Origin: an uncultured Hyphomicrobiales bacterium
Lineage (GTDB): Bacteria > Pseudomonadota > Alphaproteobacteria > Rhizobiales > Beijerinckiaceae
Direction of reading: 5' to 3'
DNA length: 64,000 nt
NCBI GenBank assembly: GCA_903847605.1
Contig: CAINED010000050.1
Location: forward strand, 1-64,000
Below, one piece after another: positions 45,026-53,413 of the stretch. Numbering within the stretch: the first letter of the stretch is position 1; the number at the start of each line of letters is the position of its first letter. The position numbers and the translations under genes were made by a program. A model generated the notes under the pieces. That model made no database searches and was not told the origin of the DNA. It saw only the letters and a program-made list of their open reading frames with translations.

Positions 45026-45119
45026 CGTTGCGGATTTCCCGACAGGCGGGTGCGGCTACGTGCATCGCCGCACTTGCAATGACCGGCCTTTGCCCGTAGG
45101 TATCCCGCCGCAAACGCGT

Positions 45120-45196
45120 GCCGCCTTAGCTCAGTTGGTTAGAGCGCTAGATTGTGGATCTAGAGGTCCCCGGTTCGAGCCCGGGAGGTGGTACCA
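45120..45196 (+). tRNA. tRNA-His (anticodon GTG), alphaproteobacterial type
   Basis: Acceptor GCCGCCT pairs with AGGTGGT (G1 opposite T72). The anticodon stem CTAGA/TCTAG encloses TTGTGGA, and the T arm CCCGG-TTCGAGC-CCGGG is perfect. The discriminator is A (45193) with CCA encoded at 45194-45196. The base before position 1 is T, so G-1 is not encoded; alphaproteobacteria are known for tRNA-His lacking G-1 and having A73. Confidence 0.96.
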
Positions 45197-45204
45197 TCCC
45201 CCTG

Positions 45205-46434
45205 TCAGGACTTTTCCAGCCTGTCCCGCCGCAGCAGCGCCGGGAACAGCTTCATTCCCGCGACAGTGACGCCGAGCGTTCCCATGCCGCCGAGCACCAC
45301 GGCCATGACGGCGCCAGTGAAATGTGCGACGACGCCGGCTTCGAACTGGCCGAGTTCGTTCGATGCGCCGATGAACATGCTGTTGACGGCGGAGACGCGC
45401 CCGCGCATCTCGTCCGGCGTTTCGATCTGCACCAGCGCCGAGCGGATATAAACGCTCACCATATCGGCTGCGCCGAGCACGACGAGAAAGCCGAATGCGA
45501 TCCAGAAATTCTGCGACAGGCCGAAGCCGATCGTCGCAAGGCCGAACAGGGCGACGGACTGGAACAGCCGCACGCCGATCTTGCGGCGGAAATTGAAATG
45601 CACGATGGCGACCGACATCGCCACCGCGCCGACCGCCGGCCCGCTCCGCAGGATGCCGAGCCCGAAGGAATCCGTCTGGAAGATGTCCTTGGCGAAAATC
45701 GGCAACAGCGCCGTCGCTCCGGCGAGCAACACTGCGAAAAGATCGAGCGTGATCGCGCCGAGCACGAAGGAATTGTGGCGGATGTAGGTGATGCCCGCCG
45801 TAAGGTAGGTCCAGGACATTTTCTCGCGCGCCGCGGCGGCGGGGCGCGACTGCATCGCGAAGAGACAGACCACCCCCAGCCCGTACAGCGCGGCGGTCGC
45901 GATGAAGACGACAGGCGCGCCGAAGCCATAGAGCAGGCCGCCGACTGCCGGCCCCATGATCGCAGCCGTCTGGCTCGCGGAAGAATTGAGCGCCACGGCG
46001 TTCGGGAAAACTGCGCGTGGCACGATGTTCGGCAGGATCGAAGAGCTGGCGGGACTTGCGAAAGCGCGCGCGGTGCCGATCAGGGCGACCAGAACGAAAA
46101 TCAGCCAGGACGAGGGCGCGCCGCGCCAGACGGCCGCCAGCAGGCCAAGCGTCGCCAGCAGGGACGCCCCATAACAAACGATCAGCACGCGCCGCCGCTC
46201 GAAACTGTCGGCGACATGACCGGCGACGAGAAGAAACACAAGATTGGGCAGAAAGATGCACAGGCCGATGGCGCCCAGCATCAATGCGCTTCCGGTCGTG
46301 TCGTAGATGAGCCAGGCCACGCTGACATCGACCATCATCGTCGCCAGCACGGTCATGAAGCGCGTCGCGAAGAAAAAGGAAAAGTCGCGCGTGTGAAACG
46401 CTTCAAAACGTCGGCGCGGCAATTCGCTGGTCAT
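45205..46434 (-). CDS. MFS transporter, MFS_3 group
   Basis: A 409-residue carrier with about 12 helices. It has VAGHVADSFERRRVLI in the 2-3 loop and ILPNIVPRAVFPNAVALNSSA after helix 4, typical of the EntS-like group, and resembles the gene at 12226-13476. It starts MTSELPRRRFEAFHTRDF and converges on tRNA-His. Substrate unknown. Confidence 0.88.
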   Translation of the reverse strand: MTSELPRRRFEAFHTRDFSFFFATRFMTVLATMMVDVSVAWLIYDTTGSALMLGAIGLCIFLPNLVFLLVAGHVADSFERRRVLIVCYGASLLATLGLLAAVWRGAPSSWLIFVLVALIGTARAFASPASSSILPNIVPRAVFPNAVALNSSASQTAAIMGPAVGGLLYGFGAPVVFIATAALYGLGVVCLFAMQSRPAAAAREKMSWTYLTAGITYIRHNSFVLGAITLDLFAVLLAGATALLPIFAKDIFQTDSFGLGILRSGPAVGAVAMSVAIVHFNFRRKIGVRLFQSVALFGLATIGFGLSQNFWIAFGFLVVLGAADMVSVYIRSALVQIETPDEMRGRVSAVNSMFIGASNELGQFEAGVVAHFTGAVMAVVLGGMGTLGVTVAGMKLFPALLRRDRLEKS

Positions 46435-46514
46435 TCAGATCTTTCGATGCAACGTCCGGACCAACAACCCGCAGAAATGATTGCGGCGGCCGTTAGACCG
46501 CCGCGAACCTTCCA

Positions 46515-47540
46515 TCACTTCTTGATCAGCGCGCCGACCTTGTCGATGATATCCTTCGGCGTCGCATAGATTTCCTTCACGAGCGCCTCGAGTTCCTCGC
46601 CGGTGCGCGGCTCCAGATCGAGCTGCTGCTTTTGCGCGTCGGCGATGAATTCCGGATCTTTCATCGTCTTGTTGAAAGCATCGCGCAGAGTTCTCAGCGT
46701 TTCCGCGGGCACGCCCGGCGGCGCGACGAAGGGCCGGCCGATGCCCTGCCCTGCATAAAGATAGCGCAGCGCTTTCCTCTGTTCTTCATTTTGCGCGAAA
46801 TCGTAGATCGAGGGCACGTCCGGGATTTTCGGATCGGGCTTGTCGCCGGCCTGGAAGAGGACGGTGACTGTCTTGTCCTTGATCCACGTCGGCTTCTTGC
46901 CGGTGACGCTATCGAGACTTTCGCAGATGCCATGCGCCTCGCCGCGTTCCATGGCAATGAATACATCGGTGGAGGAGGGATAACCCGCGATCAGCCTGAA
47001 CTTGTAACCGAGCAGTTCGCGCAGCACGATGGGATAGGTATGCGTGCCGGTGCCCGGCCCGGTGTCGCCCATCAGCACTTCGGTTTTCAGGAGATCGGCA
47101 ACGGTCTTCACCGGCGCATTCTTGTTGACGATGCAGACATTGGTTTCCGTCGTCGGCGTGCCGATCCACGACAGTTTCAGCGGATCGAATTTCGCCTGCG
47201 CCATGCCGGACAGCGGTTGCAAAGGCGCATCGCGCGCAACGATGGCCATGACAGTGCCATCCTTCGGCGCGACCGAGGAGAGCCAATTCAGCGCGACGAT
47301 GCTGCCGGCGCCTGGCATGTTCTGCGGCACGACATTCGGATTGCCCGGCAAGTGCTTGCCGATGAAGCGCGCAAGATTGCGCCCCCAGCGATCGTAGCCG
47401 CCGCCCGGCCCGAAACCGATGATCATGCGCACCTGCTTGCCATCCTGCGCTAGCGCGGGCGCGGCAGGGACAAGCGGCATGGCCAGCGTCGTCGCGAAGG
47501 CGAGGGCAGCAAGGCGTGACGGGGTTATCGCTCGATGCAT
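46515..47540 (-). CDS. Bug/TctC-family solute-binding protein
   Basis: A 341-residue TTT-type periplasmic protein with a signal peptide ending near APALA. Loops are GFGPGGGYDRWG and VPQNMPGAGS, and it shares the GGGYD variant loop with the paralogues at 5.4-7.5 kb. It lies between an MFS gene and a dihydroxyphthalate decarboxylase-like gene, whose substrate could be related. No TctA/TctB. Confidence 0.9.
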   Translation of the reverse strand: MHRAITPSRLAALAFATTLAMPLVPAAPALAQDGKQVRMIIGFGPGGGYDRWGRNLARFIGKHLPGNPNVVPQNMPGAGSIVALNWLSSVAPKDGTVMAIVARDAPLQPLSGMAQAKFDPLKLSWIGTPTTETNVCIVNKNAPVKTVADLLKTEVLMGDTGPGTGTHTYPIVLRELLGYKFRLIAGYPSSTDVFIAMERGEAHGICESLDSVTGKKPTWIKDKTVTVLFQAGDKPDPKIPDVPSIYDFAQNEEQRKALRYLYAGQGIGRPFVAPPGVPAETLRTLRDAFNKTMKDPEFIADAQKQQLDLEPRTGEELEALVKEIYATPKDIIDKVGALIKK

Positions 47541-47630
47541 GTTGGCTCCCTCCTTTGCACGCGGGGCTGCGGCTCAATTGACGCGCTTATGTGGGCCACA
47601 AGGATATGCTGTCAATCCGCGCGGCGACCG

Positions 47631-48617
47631 TCAAATCCTGTAATGGCCGCGCTTGCGGCCTTGCGATACGTCGAGGAACAGTTCTTCCAGCGGGATAGCG
47701 CGGCGGATCAATCCCTGCTCGTGCGAATAGCCAACCAGCGTCGAAAGGTTCTTCCGGTTGCGCTCGGAAAGCCCGTATTCCCACGGGTCCGGCCCGATCA
47801 GGTCTTCCTGCTCCTCCCACGCCTCGCGATACCAGACGATCGGCGCGATGCGCGGATTTTCCATGCGCTTCATGCCCAGCTCCTTCGCCGCTTCGAAGGC
47901 CTTCTGCAATTCGATGGGAACCCAAGGATATTTCTGCACGATTTCGCGCTTGATGCCCATGACATGCATGATCGGGAAAATGCCGGTCTTCCTGAAGAAG
48001 CCGATTTCCTCGCTCTTGTAATCGGGCCACAGCCGCGCGACGGCGGGATGCTTTTCGACGATCGGCCAGATGAGATCGGCATGCAGCACGGCGTCGAGCT
48101 CGCCCGACACCAGCATGTCCTCGCAATTCTTGTCGTCGGGCAGGCGATGCAATGTGAGATCGGGCGGCGGCACGAAGGGGACGTCTTCGTCGTATTCCGC
48201 GAACCATTCAATCGATTTATGAGGCACGCCATATTCATGTTCGAGGATGCCGCGCATCCACAACACCGCCGTGACCTGAAACGACTTCACGCCGATCTTC
48301 TTGCCGATCAGATCCTTCGGCGACTTGATGCCCTTGCTCGTATTGATGAAGGCAAAGCCGTGCCGGAAACGCCGGTGCAGGAAAACCGGGATCGCCTCGA
48401 TCTCCATGCCCTGATCGCGCGCCACGAGATAGGACGAACACGAGAGTTCGGCCACGTCGAACTCGCGATTGCGCAGAAAGCGCCAGTGCCGCGTCGTCGA
48501 ATCCGCCGAGGTCAGAACCGTCAGGTCGATGCCATCGGGCTTGATCTGTCCCTCGAACAGGCCGCGCACGATCTCGTAGTCGCCACAGGCCAGAGTAAGT
48601 TTGATATCGCCCGCCAT
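47631..48617 (-). CDS. 4,5-dihydroxyphthalate decarboxylase-like / periplasmic-binding-fold protein
   Basis: A 328-residue protein without a signal peptide, resembling the Pht5-type 4,5-dihydroxyphthalate decarboxylases, which have a type 2 periplasmic-binding fold. Typical features are LACGDYEIVRGLFEG at the start, the AELSCSSYLVARD segment, HRRFRHGFAFIN, and the MHVMGIKREI stretch. The protein is often annotated as an ABC-type binding protein, but the absent leader favours a cytosolic enzyme. Reaction in this organism not proven. Confidence 0.8.
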   Translation of the reverse strand: MAGDIKLTLACGDYEIVRGLFEGQIKPDGIDLTVLTSADSTTRHWRFLRNREFDVAELSCSSYLVARDQGMEIEAIPVFLHRRFRHGFAFINTSKGIKSPKDLIGKKIGVKSFQVTAVLWMRGILEHEYGVPHKSIEWFAEYDEDVPFVPPPDLTLHRLPDDKNCEDMLVSGELDAVLHADLIWPIVEKHPAVARLWPDYKSEEIGFFRKTGIFPIMHVMGIKREIVQKYPWVPIELQKAFEAAKELGMKRMENPRIAPIVWYREAWEEQEDLIGPDPWEYGLSERNRKNLSTLVGYSHEQGLIRRAIPLEELFLDVSQGRKRGHYRI

Positions 48618-48690
48618 TTTGCGCCGGCCGCCTCCCCAACGATTGATGATATGCCTCTACACAGCAGCGCGGCGCGGCGCAAACCCAGGC

Positions 48691-49527
48691 TTAATGCCCC
48701 CTGGAAGATCGCAGTTCCGCGATCTCCTCGCGCAGCTTGCGAATTTCGAGGAGGACGTCGACACTCGTGACCAGCGAGGCTGGCAGGGGCTCGCCCCGGG
48801 CTTTCGCCTCGCGCGCCGCCTCGCCCTCCGCCTCGATGGCGGACACGACGACGCCGATGAAGAGGTTCAGGGCGACGAAGGCGCTGATCAGCACGAAGGG
48901 GACGAAGAATATCCAGGCATAGGGATGTTTCTCCATGAGCGGCCGCAGGATGGTGTCGGCCCAGGCGTCCAGCGTCATGATCTGGAACAGCGTGATGAGC
49001 GTGGCGCCGATGGAGCCGAAATACTGGTCCTTGCCGGCCCCGAATTCGACATCATGGAACATCTTGGTCGCCATGACCGCGGCGACATAAAAGATCAGCA
49101 AAAGAAGAGCGACGATGGAGCTGAGGCCCGGCAGCGCGCCGATCAACGCGCTCACGACACGCTTGAGCGACGGCACTGCCGTAACGAGCCGCAACGCGCG
49201 CAGGATACGCAGGGAGCGCAGGACTTGCAGGCTCTCGCTTGAAGGCACGAGCGCAATGGCAACGACGACAAAGTCGAAGACGTTCCAGCCATCCTTGAAA
49301 AAGCTCAGCCGCTTGACCCAGATGCGCGCCACAAGCTCGATGACGAAGATCGCGAGAATGATGTGATCGAGTGTCAGGATGGCGGGACCGAACTTCGCCA
49401 TGATGGAAGGGCTCGTCTCCATGCCGAGCGTGATGGCGTTGACGACGATCAGGGCGATCAGCAGACGTTCGGTCAGCGGATGTTCGACGATGCCTTTGAG
49501 AAATGCGGTCATGTGCGGGCCGTCCAT
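48691..49527 (-). CDS. Bacterial voltage-gated cation channel (NaChBac/NavAb family)
   Basis: About 278 residues, one six-helix subunit of a homotetrameric channel. S4 is LQVLRSLRILRALRLV with four Arg at three-residue steps, followed by the family phrase TAVPSLKRVVSALIG. The pore helix and filter read LFQIMTLDAWAD (filter at bases 48955-48975, residues 185-191), and S6 is NLFIGVVVSAI. A C-terminal coiled coil (EIRKLREEIAELRS) fits the bundle of NavMs/NavAb relatives. The filter differs from the Na-selective TLESW. An ATG at 49512 is an alternative start. Confidence 0.92.
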   Translation of the reverse strand: MDGPHMTAFLKGIVEHPLTERLLIALIVVNAITLGMETSPSIMAKFGPAILTLDHIILAIFVIELVARIWVKRLSFFKDGWNVFDFVVVAIALVPSSESLQVLRSLRILRALRLVTAVPSLKRVVSALIGALPGLSSIVALLLLIFYVAAVMATKMFHDVEFGAGKDQYFGSIGATLITLFQIMTLDAWADTILRPLMEKHPYAWIFFVPFVLISAFVALNLFIGVVVSAIEAEGEAAREAKARGEPLPASLVTSVDVLLEIRKLREEIAELRSSRGH

Positions 49528-49637
49528 GCCTGTGCGGGATTCGACAGCCTAGACTAGCCTTTTTGATAGCGGATTGAACCCATGACAGACGCCATTGATC
49601 CCAATTCCACGGGATTCCGGATGAGCCTACGCGCCTG

Positions 49638-52600
49638 CTAGGTCACGATGTCGAAATCCGCAGCAGTCAGAGCAGGCGATCCGGTCATGGTGGCAATCAG
49701 CATATTGCTTGCCGCCCCCGACCCATCGCTGTCAAAATAGAGCAGCCCCGTTGTCGCATTGTAGACAAAGCGCGTAGTGCCGTCGCCGCCGTCAGCAGCC
49801 AGTCCGGAACTGTTGGAAACGAATTGCATGCCTGTCAGTGCGACACCGGCAAAAAGTCCGTCGACACCGCCGCCGATTGAAAGCTGCAACTGATCGTCGA
49901 GCGCGAAGTCTGCGATTATATCCCGGTCGGCTTCGTTATTCGCGAGCACGAAAACATCCGCCCCCGCGCCGCCATACAACCGGTCCATTCCTTCGCCACC
50001 GATTAACAGGTCATTCCCGGCGTTGCCATAAAGTCGGTCTTCGCCTGCCTCCCCGAAGAGAATATCATCGCCTCCGTTGCTGCCGGTGATTCTATTTGCA
50101 AGTTCATTGCCGGTGAGGGAGAGACCGATAATGCCGGCATTGGCGTATAGTCTTTCGATGTCCGCACCTGCTGCGAGGGTGTAGTCGATTGTGGAATAGA
50201 CATAGTCGTCCGTGCCTTCGCCTGCGTATTCAAGCACCGAGTCGCCGGCGTCGTCGACATAGTAGCGATCGTTGCCGCTTCCTCCATACATGGCGTCCAC
50301 GCCGGCGCGACCGCTCAACCTGTCGTTACCGGCGCCACCATACAGAGTGTCGTTGCCGGCGCCGCCATTGACGCTGTTGTCGAATTCGTTACCGGACAGG
50401 ATCAGGCCCGTATTGCCTGCGTTGGCGTTGAGATACTCGACCTCTTCGCCTGCAAAAAGCGCATAATTGACGCTGGCATAAACATAGTCTGCGGTTCCCT
50501 CGCCGACGAACTCGCAAACATGCTCTCCGGCGTTGTCCACGTAGTAACGGTCGTTGCCTGTGCCGCCAGACATGAAATCGGCGCCGCCCCGCGCTTCCAG
50601 CGTGTCGTTGCCCGCGCCGCCATAGAGCGTGTCGTTGCCGCTACCGCCGTGGATGTGATTGTCGAGTTCGTTGCCGACGAGCGTGAGTCCTGTGCTCCCT
50701 GCATTGGCATAAAGATACTCTACCGCAACGCTGGCGGCCATTTGGTAGTCGGCGCTGGCGTAAATATAGTCTTCGCTGCCCTCGTTCGCATATTCGAATA
50801 CCTGATCCGAAGCGTTGTCGATATAAAAGCGATCGTTTCCGGCTCCGCCATACATGAGATCGGCGCCCGCGCGGCCGTCTATTATGTCGTTACCGTCAAC
50901 GCCGTAGAGCGTGTCGTCTCCACCCGCGCCATAAATACGGTTGTCGAATTCATTGCCGGTCAGCGTCAGGGGCGTATTGCCTGCGTAGGCATAGAAATAT
51001 TCGACTTCCGCGCCGGCTGTCAGGGCGTAAGCGACAGTCGCATAGACGTAATCCGCTGCGCCGCCGCCCATGGCTTCAAACACCTGATCCGCCGCAGCGT
51101 CGACATAATATCGGTCGTTGCCGTCTCCGCCATGCATGGCGTCCGCGCCGGCGCGGCCATCGAGCCGATCATCTCCACCACCGCCTGCCAGCGTATCGTT
51201 GCCGCCACTTCCATAAATCCGGTTGGCAAGTTCATTGCCGGTCAGGGAAAGCGGCGGCGCGCCCGCGTTTGCATAAAGGTATTCGACCTCGACGCCTGCC
51301 GCGAGCGTATAGTCCGTGCTTGCATAAACATAGTCGTAAATTCCGCCGCCGACGGATTCGAAGACTTCGTCCGCAGCTTCATCAACATAGAAGCGATCGT
51401 TACCTTCGCCGCCGTACAGCAAGTCCACTCCAGAGCGGCCCTCCATCCGGTCGTCGCCCGCGCCGCCGCGCAACACGTCGTTACCGTCGCCGCCATGGAT
51501 ATGGTTATTCAGTTCGTTTCCGGTGAGCTCGAGGCCAATGCCTGAATTGGCGTAAAAGAACTCGATCTCCGCGCCAGCAGCCAATTCGTAGCTGATATTC
51601 GCATAGATGTAATCGCTCGATCCTTCGCCGGCATAATCGAAGACCTGATCATCGGCGTTGTCGACATAAATGCGATCGTTTCCGGCCCCGCCATAAACTA
51701 TGTCCACGCCCACGCGGCCATCAAGCGTATCGTTGCCGCCGCCGCCGTATATCGTGTCGTTGGTCCCTCGACCGCGAATGGCGTTCGCCTGGCTATTGCC
51801 AGTAAGTACCAGATCGGCATAGCCGGATATCGAATAGAGGAATTCGACCTCGTCGGTTTCTGCCAGCGTATAGCTCACATCGGTCCAGATCAGGTCGGCG
51901 CTGCCTTCGCCAGAAAGTTCGACAGCGCGCTCCGCGAGATCCTCGATGTAATAGGTATCGCTGCCAAAGCCTCCGGACATAAGGTCGACGCCATCGCCGC
52001 CATCCAGCATGTCGTCGCCGTCGCCTCCGGTCAGGCTGTCGTTGCCCCAATACCCATAGAGCGCGTCATTGCCTGCGCCGCCGTCGAGAAGGTCATTGCC
52101 ATCCTCGCCGTAGAGGTCGTCGTTTCCCTCGCCGCCATTGATGACATCATCGCCGACGCCGCCGGTGAGTATGTCACTGCCGCCGACGCCGTTCAGCGTA
52201 TCGTTGCCTGCAAATCCATAGACGAAATCCGTCCCGGATGTGCCGTCCAGAACTTCTCCGTCGGATGATCCCATGACTGGCGTGGCTTCGAACGGAAGCC
52301 CCATGGATGTCAGAATGGATTCCAGCATGCGCATCGCGACCAGCACATAGCTGCCGCCGCTGTAATGACCGCCATCAATCGGGATGATATCGCCGGTAAG
52401 TGCGCCGACTTCCACGCGATCCATCGCGTCCGCAACGAGATGCTGCGCATCCCGAATATAGCCGAACAATTGTTCGCCAAGCGTCGTACGCGTGTGGCCG
52501 ATTTCCTGAATGAAAACAGGCACATTCATTTCCGTCAGAACACGCTCGAAGAACTCCTGCAGTCCGGCAGCATAAACTTCCGTGCTTGCGCCGCGATCAG

Positions 52601-53138
52601 TTTCGCCTTGAGACCAGAGCGCAATCTCTGAGGCGCCCGTGGCAGCCATAAGTTGCGATATCGCGAGATCGTAAGGAGAACCAGATTCCGTGCTGAGCCA
52701 GTAACCACGTCCGGCGTCGTATTCGGGCAGCAAGGCTGATCCGCCGATGGTCGCGTTAATCATGGCAACGGGAGCGCCAAGAGCCTGCGAAAGCATTTCG
52801 CTGAAATAGCGCGCGCCGAGACCGGCTACATCGCCCCAGCCGTCCTCCGTCCATTGATAAGTCGAAGATGCCGCCGGGTAAGATGTGAAATTCGAGAACC
52901 AGCCGCGGCCATTGGATTGGCCCATGAAAATGACGACCGCGCCGATCGCCAGGTCCTCTGCTGTGATCGAGCCATCGGCAGCGCGAACTTCCAGAGTGTA
53001 TCCGTCGCCTTGCGGCACGTCCTCAAGGACGCCACCCGCTGTCCAGTCGATGAAGACTTCGCCGTCCCGCAGGATACGCGCTTCTACGCCCTCGAAGGTG
53101 ATATCGGCCACCTCGCCCGTTCTCTGTACAAATCTCAT
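49638..53138 (-). CDS. SGNH/sialate-O-acetylesterase-like domain plus RTX calcium-binding repeat protein
   Basis: A 1166-residue protein. Residues about 60-280 look like an SGNH (SASA-type) carbohydrate esterase: catalytic Ser75 in FMGQSNGRGW, ALWSQGETDRG, and the Asp-x-x-His at 255-258 in PIDGGHYSGG. From about residue 295 to 1080 come RTX nonapeptide repeats (GGxGxDxL) interleaved with seven 93-94-residue units. The end (ADVFVLANNEADRDIIADF) is typical of the uncleaved type I secretion signal region. No signal peptide and no adjacent T1SS genes. A secreted Ca-folded esterase is inferred. Confidence 0.88.
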   Translation of the reverse strand: MRFVQRTGEVADITFEGVEARILRDGEVFIDWTAGGVLEDVPQGDGYTLEVRAADGSITAEDLAIGAVVIFMGQSNGRGWFSNFTSYPAASSTYQWTEDGWGDVAGLGARYFSEMLSQALGAPVAMINATIGGSALLPEYDAGRGYWLSTESGSPYDLAISQLMAATGASEIALWSQGETDRGASTEVYAAGLQEFFERVLTEMNVPVFIQEIGHTRTTLGEQLFGYIRDAQHLVADAMDRVEVGALTGDIIPIDGGHYSGGSYVLVAMRMLESILTSMGLPFEATPVMGSSDGEVLDGTSGTDFVYGFAGNDTLNGVGGSDILTGGVGDDVINGGEGNDDLYGEDGNDLLDGGAGNDALYGYWGNDSLTGGDGDDMLDGGDGVDLMSGGFGSDTYYIEDLAERAVELSGEGSADLIWTDVSYTLAETDEVEFLYSISGYADLVLTGNSQANAIRGRGTNDTIYGGGGNDTLDGRVGVDIVYGGAGNDRIYVDNADDQVFDYAGEGSSDYIYANISYELAAGAEIEFFYANSGIGLELTGNELNNHIHGGDGNDVLRGGAGDDRMEGRSGVDLLYGGEGNDRFYVDEAADEVFESVGGGIYDYVYASTDYTLAAGVEVEYLYANAGAPPLSLTGNELANRIYGSGGNDTLAGGGGDDRLDGRAGADAMHGGDGNDRYYVDAAADQVFEAMGGGAADYVYATVAYALTAGAEVEYFYAYAGNTPLTLTGNEFDNRIYGAGGDDTLYGVDGNDIIDGRAGADLMYGGAGNDRFYIDNASDQVFEYANEGSEDYIYASADYQMAASVAVEYLYANAGSTGLTLVGNELDNHIHGGSGNDTLYGGAGNDTLEARGGADFMSGGTGNDRYYVDNAGEHVCEFVGEGTADYVYASVNYALFAGEEVEYLNANAGNTGLILSGNEFDNSVNGGAGNDTLYGGAGNDRLSGRAGVDAMYGGSGNDRYYVDDAGDSVLEYAGEGTDDYVYSTIDYTLAAGADIERLYANAGIIGLSLTGNELANRITGSNGGDDILFGEAGEDRLYGNAGNDLLIGGEGMDRLYGGAGADVFVLANNEADRDIIADFALDDQLQLSIGGGVDGLFAGVALTGMQFVSNSSGLAADGGDGTTRFVYNATTGLLYFDSDGSGAASNMLIATMTGSPALTAADFDIVT
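50137..51838 (-). repeat. Seven tandem ~282-bp units within the RTX gene
   Basis: The segment encoding (E)VEYLYANAG recurs at 50137, 50419, 50701, 50983, 51265, 51544 and 51826, that is steps of 282, 282, 282, 282, 279 and 282 bases. Each unit encodes about 94 residues: RTX nonapeptides, a GNDRYYVDNA block, a DYVYAS strand and a LTGNELDN turn. The regular step implies expansion by duplication. Confidence 0.9.
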
Positions 53139-53191
53139 AAATATTACATATTCTTGGGCGAATTCTTTTGGTAGATAGACGCGGGCCCCTT

Positions 53192-53205
53192 TTGATTTGT
53201 ATCAA
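53192..53205. promoter_or_regulatory. Perfect FNR/FixK-type box upstream of the RTX gene
   Basis: TTGATTTGTATCAA matches TTGAT-N4-ATCAA exactly and is symmetric, so it reads on either strand. It is 54 bases upstream of the minus-strand ATG at 53138 in an AT-rich interval. FNR, FixK and Anr proteins bind this sequence to respond to low oxygen. Confidence 0.7.
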
Positions 53206-53359
53206 GCGGCAATCATGAGAAAGCTTTGTTGTTCTTTAATTGGCAGTTTAAAAATTCTGCTGTTCTTTATGATTAATGTAAATGCGCAATCAGAATCATC
53301 TCCTGCATGATTTTGTAGTGAGCGACCACCGTCTTATCGTCGAATAAGTTGACGATCTT

Positions 53360-53381
53360 GCGATGCGCATTGGCGCATCGC
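53360..53381. terminator. Stem-loop downstream of the minus-strand operon
   Basis: GCGATGCGC (53360-53368) and GCGCATCGC (53373-53381) pair perfectly around ATTG, 33 bases past the stop of the dehydrogenase gene at 53414. A T run is lacking in the minus direction, so it may terminate weakly or protect the RNA end. Confidence 0.45.
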
Positions 53382-53413
53382 CTATTTTGTATCTACGATT
53401 GACGTAGCGTTTA

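Noticed and set aside
45154..46569. Plus-strand open frame of 471 codons starting inside tRNA-His
   Set aside because: Antisense to an MFS transporter with clear helices and motifs; it also starts within the tRNA.
47631..48617. ABC-transporter periplasmic binding protein
   Set aside because: No signal peptide and no adjacent permease or ATPase; resemblance to dihydroxyphthalate decarboxylase-type proteins fits better.
50050..52250. Regular repeats considered as a CRISPR-like array
   Set aside because: The repeats keep reading frame, encode RTX motifs and vary at third positions; no conserved short repeat with unique spacers exists.
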